From Jiella mangrovi (GTDB lineage: Bacteria; Pseudomonadota; Alphaproteobacteria; Rhizobiales; Rhizobiaceae), in assembly GCF_017815135.1 (NCBI RefSeq), contig NZ_JAGJCF010000001.1, positions 124,001-188,000 of the forward strand: DNA of 64,000 nt. The letters are read 5' to 3'. Each line of letters opens with the position of its first letter. Within the stretch, counting starts at the first letter, position 1. Both the position numbers and the translations under genes were made by a program. This document shows positions 28,321 through 36,750 of the stretch, one piece after another. The notes beneath the pieces were generated by a model that saw nothing but the letters and a program-made list of their open reading frames with translations, ran no database searches and was not told the DNA's origin.

Positions 28321-29541
28321 TCAGTCCGCCATGGTCTCGAGGCTGGCATAGCCCTCGGCGGCGTCGCCCTCGTCGAAGGGCGTCGTCACCTCGACGAATG
28401 TATCGGGGTAAAAGCCGTTGAAGCGCGTGCGCAGGGAGAGCGAATAGGCGCCGATATGGCCAATCTCGATCCAGTCGCCGGTATCGACGGTTTCGGGCAG
28501 CCAGAACGGCCGGGACAGGATGTCCACCGAATCGCAGGTCGCGCCGCAGACCTTGAAAGCGGCGATCTGTTTGGGATCACCGTTCCGCGCCTGTCTTGCG
28601 GGGTCGGGGATGAAGCGCGCCGGCAAGGTGATCTTGCCGGTCCATGAATCCGACAGCGACGCCCAGATCCCGTCATTGATGTAGAGCCGCTTGCCCTTTC
28701 GCAGGAGCACGCGGACGATGAGTGAGAAGGCCCGCGCGACGATGACACGGCCCGGCTCGGCGACCAGCGGCATGTCGCCGAAGCCCCATTCGTCGATATC
28801 GGCGTTCAACCGGGTCATGATCTCCGAAAATCCCGGCATCTCCTTCTTCTTGCGGCGCGGATCGTGGCCGTATTCGGCCGGAAATCCGCCGCCGACGTCG
28901 AGGCCTGCCAAGGGCACGTCGGCGCGGTTGCGGACCCAATCGGCTGAAGCGAGCGCCCGCTCATAGGTATCGGGATCCTCGATCTGCGAGCCGACGTGGA
29001 AGCAGATCCCGACCTTGAAGCCGATCCTGTGGCACCTTTGCAGTAGCTCGACCGCGTGAGCGGGCGCTGCGCCGAACTTCTTCGACAATTCGTAGGCAGC
29101 GTGCCCCTTGGTCTGGAGGCGGACGAAAAGCGTGATCGTTCCCGGATCGATGTCGAGGGCCCTGACGATCCTCAGGATCTTCGCCACTTCGTCCTCGTGA
29201 TCGAGGGACAGCACCCTGATCCCGTAGGTCTCGAGCGCCAGGCGAATGTCCGACTGCGCCTTGACCGGATGCATGTAGAGCATCTCGGCGTCGCTGCGTG
29301 CCGCCCGCACCGCGGCGAATTCGCCCGGCGAGGCGACGTCGAAGGTCGAGATGCCGGCCTTCGCCAGGGTCTCCAGGACCATCGGCTCGCCATTGGTCTT
29401 CACGGCATAGGCGGTCCCGCCCGGAAAGGCGGCAACGAAGGCCTTCGCGTCCGCAGCGAGGACATCGGGACGAAAGCAGTAGACCGGCACGTCGGGGCGC
29501 AGAGCCAGGGCCGCGTCCTTGGCCGTCGAAAAGCTTTGCAA
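28321..29541 (-). CDS. PLP-dependent ornithine (or lysine/ornithine) decarboxylase, alanine-racemase fold
   Basis: Decarboxylates ornithine to putrescine (possibly lysine to cadaverine). The 406 residues have the group IV decarboxylase motifs: the Schiff-base lysine K48 in YAVKTN, HVGSQ (182-186), GLDVGGGFP, EPGR (262-265, phosphate binding) and C336 in CGATCDSVD, the catalytic cysteine of ODCs. The best start is TTG at 29541, preceded by AGGAG; the open frame runs to 29625 with no better signal. With the homospermidine synthase at 56275, it could provide the putrescine substrate. It is divergent from the amidase gene. Confidence 0.87.
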   Translation of the reverse strand: MQSFSTAKDAALALRPDVPVYCFRPDVLAADAKAFVAAFPGGTAYAVKTNGEPMVLETLAKAGISTFDVASPGEFAAVRAARSDAEMLYMHPVKAQSDIRLALETYGIRVLSLDHEDEVAKILRIVRALDIDPGTITLFVRLQTKGHAAYELSKKFGAAPAHAVELLQRCHRIGFKVGICFHVGSQIEDPDTYERALASADWVRNRADVPLAGLDVGGGFPAEYGHDPRRKKKEMPGFSEIMTRLNADIDEWGFGDMPLVAEPGRVIVARAFSLIVRVLLRKGKRLYINDGIWASLSDSWTGKITLPARFIPDPARQARNGDPKQIAAFKVCGATCDSVDILSRPFWLPETVDTGDWIEIGHIGAYSLSLRTRFNGFYPDTFVEVTTPFDEGDAAEGYASLETMAD

Positions 29542-29713
29542 TCTGATGTCTCCTGAATGGTGGCGGGCGGGAAGATGGTGCGTGCGGCGCGAAGGTCGAA
29601 CCGGAATGCCGACGCGACACGGCATATTTTCATCTTGCGGGCCGTTCGTCCCGAACGCTACCGATGCGCAGCGGCACGTTCGAGCCGACAGATGAAGCGA
29701 AAGGTTTCAACGA

Positions 29714-30994
29714 ATGCTCAACCGCCATCCGACAGCCACGGCTTCGCTCACACGGATCGTCGGCGCCGTCTCCGCCGGTCGCTCGACCGCCGGGCAGGAG
29801 ATCGCCGCCGCAAAGGACAGGATCGCCGAGGCGGACGGCGAGATCGCCGCCTTCCTGCGCAAGGCTCCTGCCGAAAGCCTCGAACTTGCCGCAGCCGCGA
29901 CGGGCCCGCTCGCGGGCGTCGCCATCGGCGTGAAGGACATCTACGACACCCGCGACATGGCAAGCGAGAACGGCTCCTCGATCTATGCCGGGCACCGCCC
30001 CGTCACCGATGCCGCCCTCGTTTCGATGGCGCGCGTTGCGGGCGCTGCGATCATCGGCAAGACGACGACGACGGAATTTGCCAGCCTCGACCCGACGCCG
30101 ACGCGCAATCCGCGCAATCTGGACCACACGCCTGGCGGATCGTCCTCGGGCTCGGCAGCGGCGGTCGCCGCCGGCATGATCCCCCTCGCCTTCGGATCCC
30201 AAACCGGCGGCTCGGTGATCCGGCCTGCCTCCTTCTGCGGCGTCGCAGCGCTCAAGCCGAGCTTTCGCCTGTTGCCGACCGTCGGCATGAAGACCTTCTC
30301 CTACACGCTCGACACCGCCGGCTTCTTTGCGGCGACGGCCGAGGATCTCGCCTTGGCGACGCGTCTCCTCACCGGACGAGACCTTGTCGAGGGACCCTTC
30401 GGCGAGGGCGGCGGGCTGAGGGTCGGCATTTATCGCAGCAGCGTCGACGATAACGTCGATGCCGAAATGCATGCGGCCGTCGAGGCAGCCGCTCAGCTCC
30501 TGGAGAGATCCGGCGCCCGCATCGTCGAAGTGGAGGAGCCTGCGGCCCTCGCCGAGGCCCGCGCATCCCATGAGACGGTCCAGGGTTTCGAGGCGGTGAT
30601 GGCGCTGTCGGACGAGTTCCGCAATCACCGCAACAGCCTTGGGCCGAAGCTCGGCGCCGTTCTCGACCAGGGCGCTGCGATCACGCCCGGCGACTACGAC
30701 GTGGCGCGCCGCGCGGCGCGCATCGGACGAAAGGCAGCCTCCTCGCTCTTCGAAACCGTGGACGTCCTCATCGCGCCGTCCGCGCTCGGTCCGGCGCCGA
30801 AGGGACTCGAGAGCACCGGCGACGCGCTGATGAACAAGCTGTGGACGCTGACCGGCAATCCGGTCGTCAACGTTCCGGGCTTTGCCTCGTCCGCCGGCCT
30901 GCCGCTCGGGGTCTCGGTCGTCGCCCGCTTCGGCCGAGACGCACGGGCCCTTGCCGCGGCCGCTCTACTTCAAGATCTGATCGCCGGACAATAA
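29714..30994 (+). CDS. Amidase signature family hydrolase
   Basis: Hydrolyses an amide by the Ser-cisSer-Lys triad. In the 426 residues the lysine is K74 (GVAIGVKDIYDT), the cis-serine is S143 in the signature GGSSSGS, and the nucleophile is S167 in SQTGGSVIRPAS. The sequence is shorter than GatA and lacks its tRNA-amidotransferase context, so it is a small-molecule amidase rather than GatA; the substrate is unknown. The ATG at 29714 follows AAGG. The protein ends in an alanine-rich helix (DARALAAAALLQDLIAGQ). The 172-base spacer to the ODC-like gene should carry both promoters. Confidence 0.9.
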   Translation: MLNRHPTATASLTRIVGAVSAGRSTAGQEIAAAKDRIAEADGEIAAFLRKAPAESLELAAAATGPLAGVAIGVKDIYDTRDMASENGSSIYAGHRPVTDAALVSMARVAGAAIIGKTTTTEFASLDPTPTRNPRNLDHTPGGSSSGSAAAVAAGMIPLAFGSQTGGSVIRPASFCGVAALKPSFRLLPTVGMKTFSYTLDTAGFFAATAEDLALATRLLTGRDLVEGPFGEGGGLRVGIYRSSVDDNVDAEMHAAVEAAAQLLERSGARIVEVEEPAALAEARASHETVQGFEAVMALSDEFRNHRNSLGPKLGAVLDQGAAITPGDYDVARRAARIGRKAASSLFETVDVLIAPSALGPAPKGLESTGDALMNKLWTLTGNPVVNVPGFASSAGLPLGVSVVARFGRDARALAAAALLQDLIAGQ

Positions 30995-31222
30995 GGTCGA
31001 AATCATGAGATAATCAGGACGGGAAAAACCTCCCGCTTCTGTGCCGAATCGGGACAGTGATTATCGGAATTCTCACCCCGACTTCGCGCTTGCATCCGCA
31101 GCTTCACAGGGATCTTGGAGGTATTCGCCCTTTCCATGCCGCGGTGCAGCGACGATTTTGCCTTTACGTGGCGATTCTATCCGTTAACCTGCCGCGGTGA
31201 ATGCAACGGGGAGCCACACATC

Positions 31223-31309
31223 ATGCAACTCACGCGTTCTCTCAACTTCATCATGGTCTGCGCGGCATTCGCTTTTGTCGCAGCGATGGTGGCGGGCTAC
31301 CTGCCCTGA
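31223..31309 (+). CDS. Candidate 28-residue single-span membrane peptide
   Basis: ATG at 31223 gives MQLTRSLNFIMVCAAFAFVA and then AMVAGYLP: a short basic N-terminus and one hydrophobic helix of about 20 residues, ending in GYLP. A purine-rich GGGGAG lies 10-15 bases upstream. Small membrane peptides of this build are common in rhizobia between larger genes, but I cannot name a family. The frame is open further upstream to 31115, with much poorer coding character. A terminator follows 113 bases downstream, so the region may be a short transcription unit. Confidence 0.45.
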   Translation: MQLTRSLNFIMVCAAFAFVAAMVAGYLP

Positions 31310-31421
31310 GGACCAGCCCGGATGCCGGTTGACCATCGCGGCGTCCCGATCCCCCAATGGGCGCGGGACGAGAGGTCTTCGGACGGACAGGGTCCCTGCT
31401 CACCGAGCAGGAAGAGATACG

Positions 31422-31451
31422 AAAGGCCGGGGAAACCCGGCCTTTTGCTTT
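31422..31451 (+). terminator. Rho-independent terminator between the small-peptide region and metF
   Basis: A perfect 10-bp stem AAAGGCCGGG (31422-31431) / CCCGGCCTTT (31436-31445), with a GAAA loop, is followed by TGCTTTT. It sits between convergent transcription units and could also stop metF transcripts. A second hairpin, CCTGCTC (31395-31401)/GAGCAGG, lies just upstream; the two together look like the 3' end of a short transcript. Confidence 0.75.
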
Positions 31452-31481
31452 TCCATCGGCAGACCCGAACCGGCGGCCGGC

Positions 31482-32393
31482 TCAGGCCGCGGCCGCCTTG
31501 GCCTGAAGGCTGGCCGGCGCCGTCGCGCGAAGGCCCAGGATGTGGCAGATCGAATAGACGAGATCGGCCCGGTTCATCGTGTAGAAATGGAAGTCGGAAA
31601 TGCCGCGCCTCGTCAGATCGAGCACCTGCTCGGCGCAAAACGCCGCCGAGACGTGCGAACGGGTCTGCGGGTCTTCCTCCAGGCCTTCGAAGCGTGCAGC
31701 CAGCCAGGCCGGAATGCTGGCCCCGGTCGCGCTGGCAAAGCGGGCGATCTTGGTGAAATCGTGAATCGGCGCGATGCCCGGCACGATCGGAATGTAGATG
31801 CCGGCCTTGCGAACGCGCTCGACATAGCGCTCGAACACGTCGTTATCGAAGAAAAACTGGGTGATGGCGCGGGTGGCGCCATTGTCGACCTTGCGCTTGA
31901 GAAGATCGATGTCCGTGGCGAAATCCGGGCTCTCAGGGTGCTTTTCCGGATAGGCCGAGACCGAGATCTCGAAATCGTCGATCGCCCTCAGCCCAGCGAC
32001 GAGCTCGACCGCGTTGCGGTAGCCGTCCTCGCGCGCGACATAGGCCCCGCCGACGCCCGCCTGGCTGTCACCGCGCAAGGCGACGAAGTGCTTCACGCCG
32101 GTGTCGCGGTACTGGCGAACCACCTCGTCCACTTCACTCCGGGAGGCGTCCACACAGGTCAGATGCGCCGCGGGAACGAGGCTGGTCTCCGTCAGGATCC
32201 TCTCGATCGTATGGTGGGTGCGCTCTCGCGTCGAGCCGCCGGCACCATAGGTCACGGAGACGAATTTCGGCTGCATCGGCGCCAGCCGCTCGATCGAGCG
32301 CCAGAGCGTTTCTTCCATCTTTTCCGATTTCGGCGGAAAGAACTCGAACGAGACCCTTATGCCCGAATTCGACAGAGCATTGATCTGGCTCAT
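31482..32393 (-). CDS. metF: Methylenetetrahydrofolate reductase
   Basis: Reduces 5,10-methylene-THF to 5-methyl-THF with FAD, supplying the methyl group for methionine synthesis. The 303 residues form the TIM barrel typical of bacterial MetF: VSFEFFPPKSEKMEE (with the N-terminal catalytic glutamate), FVSVTYGAGGSTRERT, HLTCVDASR, FVALRGDSQ and ATRAITQFFFDNDVF. The ATG is at 32393. Its start lies 12 bases from the stop of the ArsR-methyltransferase gene on the same strand, so the two form an operon under the palindromic operator at 33437-33460. Confidence 0.97.
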   Translation of the reverse strand: MSQINALSNSGIRVSFEFFPPKSEKMEETLWRSIERLAPMQPKFVSVTYGAGGSTRERTHHTIERILTETSLVPAAHLTCVDASRSEVDEVVRQYRDTGVKHFVALRGDSQAGVGGAYVAREDGYRNAVELVAGLRAIDDFEISVSAYPEKHPESPDFATDIDLLKRKVDNGATRAITQFFFDNDVFERYVERVRKAGIYIPIVPGIAPIHDFTKIARFASATGASIPAWLAARFEGLEEDPQTRSHVSAAFCAEQVLDLTRRGISDFHFYTMNRADLVYSICHILGLRATAPASLQAKAAAA

Positions 32394-32405
32394 GGCGGTG
32401 TTTCC

Positions 32406-33422
32406 TCAGCTTGTCATTGACGTGTTTTCGGGCGTCTTTCCGGCGACCAGACGACGCTGGTCCTCGGCGAGAAGGATCGTGACGGTCAGTTCGGCCGGAG
32501 CCGCCGCCAATTGCGATTTCAGATTGACGAGGGACCGGACCCTCAGTCCGGCCGCCTCGACATAGGCTGTCAGCGTCTGGTCGGAGAAGCCGAGCCGCAG
32601 ATGAGCATAGTCGCTGCGCATGAATTCCAGTTCGTGCGGCGCAAAGTCGATGATCGCGATCCGCCCGCCCGGTGACAGCGCCGTCGCCGCCTCACGCACG
32701 GCGCGCGCCGGATCGTCGAGATAATGCAGCACCTGATGAATGACGACGAGATCGAAACCGCCCCGCTCGATCGGCAGATGATAGACGCTGCCGAGGCGGA
32801 CCTGGGCGTTGGCGATGTTGGCTTCGTCGAGTTTGGCACGTGCGACCGTCAGCATTTCGCGGGACGAGTCGATGCCGATGGCCCGTTCGCATCGGGGCGC
32901 GAGAACCTCGAGCATTCGCCCCGTCCCCGTTCCGACGTCGAGCAGCGTGTCGAACCTCTTGCGACCGAGCGCATTGACGAGGGCCGCCTCGACTTCTTCA
33001 TCCGAGACATGCAGCGAGCGAATCCGGTCCCACGCCTCCGCATTGCGAGAGAAATAATCGGCTGCGCGCTCCGCCCGCTTCGCGCGGACGTCCTCCAGCC
33101 GCTCGGCATCGCGGGCGAGCGCCGGGTCCTGCGCATCGACCCAGCCGACCAGCGCACGCATCACCGGCAGCGCCAGGGGATCGTCCGACGCACGAAAGAA
33201 CGCCCAGGACCCTTCCTGATAGCGCGAAATCAGCCTTGCCTCGGCGAGCAGCTTCAAATGGCGGGAAATGCGCGGCTGCGACTGGCCGAGAATCGTCGTA
33301 AGCTCGCTGACGGTCAGATCGGCGCGGGAGAGAAGAACAAGCAACCGCAACCGCGTTGGTTCCGCCGCTGCCCGCAGCAGTTCGACATAAGGCTCGAAGG
33401 GAAAATTCGGCACGTCCAGCAT
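32406..33422 (-). CDS. ArsR-family regulator fused to a SAM-dependent methyltransferase (SahR-like)
   Basis: A 338-residue two-domain protein. Residues about 1-95 are an ArsR winged helix (EPTRLRLLVLLSRADLTVSE followed by QPRISRHLKLLAEARLISRY), without the cysteine motif of metal sensors. Residues about 140-300 are a class I methyltransferase (LLDVGTGTGRMLEVL, motif I). Proteins of this type in front of metF are known as regulators of the SAM cycle in proteobacteria (SahR-like, sensing S-adenosylhomocysteine); the assignment here rests on architecture and position. A perfect inverted repeat lies 15 bases upstream of its start, suggesting autoregulation of the regulator-metF operon. Confidence 0.88.
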   Translation of the reverse strand: MLDVPNFPFEPYVELLRAAAEPTRLRLLVLLSRADLTVSELTTILGQSQPRISRHLKLLAEARLISRYQEGSWAFFRASDDPLALPVMRALVGWVDAQDPALARDAERLEDVRAKRAERAADYFSRNAEAWDRIRSLHVSDEEVEAALVNALGRKRFDTLLDVGTGTGRMLEVLAPRCERAIGIDSSREMLTVARAKLDEANIANAQVRLGSVYHLPIERGGFDLVVIHQVLHYLDDPARAVREAATALSPGGRIAIIDFAPHELEFMRSDYAHLRLGFSDQTLTAYVEAAGLRVRSLVNLKSQLAAAPAELTVTILLAEDQRRLVAGKTPENTSMTS

Positions 33423-33436
33423 CGGCTACTCAATCT

Positions 33437-33460
33437 TCATATAAAGATATGTTTATATGA
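33437..33460. promoter_or_regulatory. Palindromic operator upstream of the ArsR-methyltransferase/metF operon
   Basis: A perfect 9-bp inverted repeat, TCATATAAA (33437-33445) and TTTATATGA (33452-33460), separated by GATATG. It is AT-rich in otherwise GC-rich DNA and lies 15 bases upstream of the regulator ATG, between it and the divergent trmO gene. Length and symmetry fit an ArsR-family dimer site, so the regulator probably binds here and controls itself and metF. Binding is inferred. Confidence 0.75.
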
Positions 33461-33599
33461 TATCCACTCGCCTTGCAAGCTGTTTTGCAAGTCGGCGCCC
33501 CACATCCGCCAGCCTTCTCCCCCTGCATTTCTGTTATCGCTTCCATCGCGGCTCCACCCGGGCCTTACGCCAGCATCATTGATCCGAAGGAGGCACGCG

Positions 33600-34085
33600 A
33601 TGACCCCGCCTTCCCGCCGCCCCGGCGAACTGTCGTTTTCCAGCCCCCTCCCCGCTGCCGAGGACGCCGGCCTCGTCTTCATCGGTCGACTGCGCTCGGC
33701 CATCCACTCGCCCGACCAGTGCCCGAAAAACCGCCGGGCCGCTCTCGAGGCCGGAATTGCCGGGCGTGTGGAGGTCGGTACACCGTTCCGCGAGGCGCTC
33801 TTCGGGCTGAACGTCGGCGATCACGTCTTCTGCCTGAGCTGGCTGCATGGCGCCTCGCGCGACCTCGCTTTGCAAAAACCCCGCCATCTCGATGCAGCGC
33901 GCGGCACCTTCTCTCTTCGCTCGCCCGTCCGTCCCAACCCGATCGGCCTTCACTTGGCAAGGATCGAGGCGATCGACATCGAAGCGGGCGTGATCGCCAT
34001 CGACGCGATCGATGTCGTCGACGGAACGCCCCTCCTCGACATCAAGCCGTATTACGCATCGATCGACCAACCGAGCGCGACCTGA
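33600..34085 (+). CDS. trmO: TrmO-like tRNA (adenine(37)-N6)-methyltransferase (TsaA/YaeB family)
   Basis: Members methylate the threonylcarbamoyl-adenosine at position 37 of certain tRNAs, using a SAM-binding beta-barrel fold rather than a Rossmann fold. The 161 residues show the family pattern: FIGRLRSAIHSPDQCPKN near the N-terminus, a GLNVGDHVFCLSWLH block, RGTFSLRSPVRPNPIG (the signature FxxRSPxRPNPIG) and LLDIKPYYASID at the end. The ATG at 33600 has a strong AAGGAGG seven bases upstream. It reads divergently from the metF operon and probably forms an operon with the DUF2293 gene 9 bases downstream. Shorter than E. coli TrmO, which has an extra C-terminal domain, as usual in rhizobia. 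Confidence 0.87.
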   Translation: MTPPSRRPGELSFSSPLPAAEDAGLVFIGRLRSAIHSPDQCPKNRRAALEAGIAGRVEVGTPFREALFGLNVGDHVFCLSWLHGASRDLALQKPRHLDAARGTFSLRSPVRPNPIGLHLARIEAIDIEAGVIAIDAIDVVDGTPLLDIKPYYASIDQPSAT

Positions 34086-34094
34086 GGGAGCGAG

Positions 34095-34451
34095 ATGGCG
34101 ACGGAGCGGCAGAAGCGCATCGCAAGAGCGGTCACCGAGACGATCCCGCGGGCGCCCTTTCTCGACGCCGAGGCAATCCGCGAGGCGGCGCGCTCGCGCC
34201 ACATGCGCAACCTCTCCCCGCAGACCGCCGTCTGGCTGACGGCCGTCGCCCGCATCCGCCACGAATACACCGACTATGACGAGCTGATGGACGACGGATA
34301 CGACCGCGATGCGGCCCGGTACTTCGTCGCGGACGCGATCAACGCGGTGCTCGACCGCTGGGGGGCCCGGCGACGGGTGGATCCGGACGATCCAACTGAC
34401 GTCGAAGCGCAAATCCTTGCCGAGACGAGCGACGAACCATTCACCGAGTGA
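34095..34451 (+). CDS. DUF2293 domain protein
   Basis: 118 residues with the DUF2293 core: RIARAVTETIPRAPFLDAEA, SPQTAVWLTAVARIRHEYTD and YDELMDDGYDRDAARYFVA. The fold is predicted helical and cytoplasmic; the function is unknown. It starts 9 bases after the trmO stop with its own GAGGGAG site, so the two are cotranscribed. It is convergent with the EAL gene. Confidence 0.88.
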   Translation: MATERQKRIARAVTETIPRAPFLDAEAIREAARSRHMRNLSPQTAVWLTAVARIRHEYTDYDELMDDGYDRDAARYFVADAINAVLDRWGARRRVDPDDPTDVEAQILAETSDEPFTE

Positions 34452-34512
34452 ACATCGCGTAGTCCCGGTCGAGCGTCCCGGCTGCGCTCCAAAGTCTGGT
34501 GATCGCTCGGTC

Positions 34513-36180
34513 TCAAACGCGGCCTGCCAAGGCCGGTCGCCCGACGAGCTTCGGAACGCTGCGAATCCGGGTTGCCGAGTATCGCGGCCTGCGGTCGGCA
34601 TAGCCCGTCTGTTCGACAAACCTCACAAAGGCCTCGATGTCGATCGGGCGGGAGATGTGAAACCCTTGAGCATAGTCGACGACGGGACTCTTGCGGCGGA
34701 GATAATCGAGCTTTTCTTCGCTCTCGATTCCTTCGACGACGATCACCCTGCCAGCGGCATGGATCATCTCGACGGCAAGATCCAGCATGCGCGCCGCCAT
34801 CGTGCCTTCTTGCGCCATGGCGAAAGCCCGGTCGATCTTGACGCCGTCCACCGACAGATCGACGAGGTTCTTGATGTTGGAATAGCCGGTACCGAAATCG
34901 TCGATCACGACACGAATTCCCGACGAGCGCAGCTTGTCGATCTGCGACTGCATCGTCCTCACGTCGATTTCCTCGCTCTCGACGAGCTCTGCCACCACCA
35001 CGAAGCGCTCTTTATCGGCGATGAAAGGCCGGAAGACGTCGAGAAGGTGCGGATTGAGAAGATCGTTCGGGAAAACGTTGAACGTGACCATGAGCGGGGT
35101 ATTGCCGGGCACGGTGTTCGAAAGCTCCCGCCAGGCGCGATCGACGACCATGCGGGTGAATTCCAGCGTCAGCCCGTTCTTTTCGACCAGCGGAATGAAG
35201 CAGTCCGGAAAGACGGTGCTTCCATCGACGTCACGCCAGCGGGCCAGCACTTCGCAGGCTGCGACCTTGCCAGTCTCCACGCTTATGATCGGCTGGTACA
35301 AGCACTGGACGGTGTCTGGACGCAGATTGCGCAGGAAACGCGATTCCAGCGACCACCAGCGCGCGAGCGCCTCGCGAACATGGCTTGAGACCCCCATGGC
35401 GGCAAGCATGGCCAGGAGGATTGCCACCACCACGTAAGGCCAGCCGGCCAGCAGCGGAACGAGCAGCGAAGCCTCGACGACCGCACAGATTCTCCCCCCC
35501 GCTCCGCAATATACCCGGCGCAGGATCGGCCAGCCGGATGTGAGATCAAACTCGTCCGCAAGCTTGCTTTTGGGAAACGGAACGCTGCTGCCGCGACGAT
35601 GCCAATTCCCGTCGGAGCCGAGGAAAAGCACCTCCGAACTCAACCAGTCGACGTCCGGAGCTTGGGAGGGCACCTCCCAGAATACGACGGCGAAGGATCC
35701 GCGGCGCGCGATCGATGCGACCACGCCCGGAAATCCGAACTGGTCCAGCTTGCGTTCCGGCCAGACGTCGATATTGGACATCCCGGTCGGCGTGCTGAGA
35801 GCTGGCGGGCCGAGGAAAATCGGCTCGTCCAACAGCCCTTTGCTCACAGAGCAACGAACCTCGTCGCCGTTCATATACAAGAATTCACTGAGGCCGTCCG
35901 GCATCAGGGCAATACGGCGCATTCCATCGACAAACCCCCGGCCGCACGGCACGCCGCCGGTCTCCGTGTCCAGGCGCTCGAAGACGACGTCCAGATTCTG
36001 CTTCATCGACAGAATGGGTGCGAGACTCTCCTGCCCGTCTTCCTCCATCTCGGATTCCAGAACTTGCAGAAACATCCCGGCAGCGCCGAGAAGCAGTGCG
36101 GCGAAAACGACAATACTCGTCAGAAGGGCCGCCATTTTCTGGCGCCTTGAAGAAGCGAGATTGACGATAAGTCTTGCCAT
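34513..36180 (-). CDS. CSS-motif EAL-domain cyclic-di-GMP phosphodiesterase
   Basis: A membrane-bound enzyme that should cleave cyclic di-GMP. The 555 residues contain an N-terminal transmembrane helix (about 17-40), a periplasmic domain with two cysteines of the CSS type (C79 in GGVPCGRGF, C110 in VRCSVSKG), a second transmembrane helix (about 247-266) and a C-terminal EAL domain. Catalytic residues appear intact: E in CEVLARW (EVL in place of EAL), the asparagine in TFNVFPNDLL, ELVESEE, DDFGTGYS, KIDR, VEGIES and the glutamine in AQGFHISRP. In known CSS-EAL proteins the periplasmic disulfide state controls activity. I start at the ATG at 36180; an upstream TTG at 36201 is possible. It is monocistronic. 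Confidence 0.92.
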   Translation of the reverse strand: MARLIVNLASSRRQKMAALLTSIVVFAALLLGAAGMFLQVLESEMEEDGQESLAPILSMKQNLDVVFERLDTETGGVPCGRGFVDGMRRIALMPDGLSEFLYMNGDEVRCSVSKGLLDEPIFLGPPALSTPTGMSNIDVWPERKLDQFGFPGVVASIARRGSFAVVFWEVPSQAPDVDWLSSEVLFLGSDGNWHRRGSSVPFPKSKLADEFDLTSGWPILRRVYCGAGGRICAVVEASLLVPLLAGWPYVVVAILLAMLAAMGVSSHVREALARWWSLESRFLRNLRPDTVQCLYQPIISVETGKVAACEVLARWRDVDGSTVFPDCFIPLVEKNGLTLEFTRMVVDRAWRELSNTVPGNTPLMVTFNVFPNDLLNPHLLDVFRPFIADKERFVVVAELVESEEIDVRTMQSQIDKLRSSGIRVVIDDFGTGYSNIKNLVDLSVDGVKIDRAFAMAQEGTMAARMLDLAVEMIHAAGRVIVVEGIESEEKLDYLRRKSPVVDYAQGFHISRPIDIEAFVRFVEQTGYADRRPRYSATRIRSVPKLVGRPALAGRV

Positions 36181-36334
36181 AGCGACGCCCGTTGTCCGCA
36201 AGCATCCAGACCATCAAACCATCAATGAGCGATTAATTTGATAATGCAATTGTCGCAGTTGTCGAACATTTTGCGGCGGATCAAAGCAGTTTCGCCGACA
36301 ATAATGGGCCCCGCCGTCAAATCATTTGGAAGAG

Positions 36335-36372
36335 TTGTAAGTTTCCGCCCAAGTTACAATTTTCAATTGAAA
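36335..36372. promoter_or_regulatory. Two adjacent palindromes upstream of the EAL phosphodiesterase gene
   Basis: An inverted repeat TTGTAA (36335-36340)/TTACAA (36354-36359) is followed directly by the perfect 12-base palindrome TTTCAATTGAAA (36361-36372). Both lie in an AT-rich patch 155-190 bases upstream of the EAL gene start. They look like regulator-binding sites, but no regulator can be named. Confidence 0.35.
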
Positions 36373-36671
36373 CTATCCGGAATCCGCAACCTCCGCGCAA
36401 CCGTCAGGGTCGATTATAGGCAAACGCCACCCGGCGTTTCAAAGACACACAGCGTCCTTGTGCGTTGGAGCGAACCAACGGCGCACGAGGGCGGCGCTCA
36501 ACTCAGCGACATCAAACGCATCCGTCACGCCGGGCAGATGCCATTGGAGCGCCGTGCGTCCGAATGGACGCACAAAGGACGCTTCTAACCTTTCGAATCA
36601 CCGCATCATGCTTCACAAAAAATCGATTCCGATTTTTGGGCCGATGCTGTCGAGCTTCGACGACAGAGAAC

Positions 36672-36750
36672 AAGAAAAGCCCGTCCGGGGGAGGATCCGG
36701 ACGGGCTCTCAAAAGTCAGCAAACGTTTGGGAGGAGTTGTTTGCCTGAAA
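36672..36750 (-). ncRNA. Candidate CcsR/alpha-r14-type small RNA, copy 1
   Basis: Read on the minus strand, this segment has two stem-loops with pyrimidine-rich anti-Shine-Dalgarno loops. The first has stem GCAAAC/GTTTGC (36739-36744 with 36719-36724) around loop AACTCCTCCCAAAC. The second is a perfect 11-bp stem AGCCCGTCCGG/CCGGACGGGCT (36697-36707 with 36678-36688) around ATCCTCCCC, followed by TTTTCTTG: a Rho-independent terminator. Two exposed CUCCUCCC-like loops, the second in the terminator, are the hallmark of alphaproteobacterial CcsR/CuckoO (alpha-r14) RNAs, which act on mRNAs in stress and carbon metabolism. The 5' end is not determined. Confidence 0.65.

Noticed and set aside
33437-33460. 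Reading the palindrome upstream of the ArsR-methyltransferase gene as a terminator
   Set aside because: It lies between divergent genes, is AT-rich with weak stems and is placed 15 bases before a start codon. An operator fits better.
36238-36588. 116-codon plus-strand open frame starting in the AT-rich patch
   Set aside because: No ribosome site or domain; it reads through palindromes that look regulatory.
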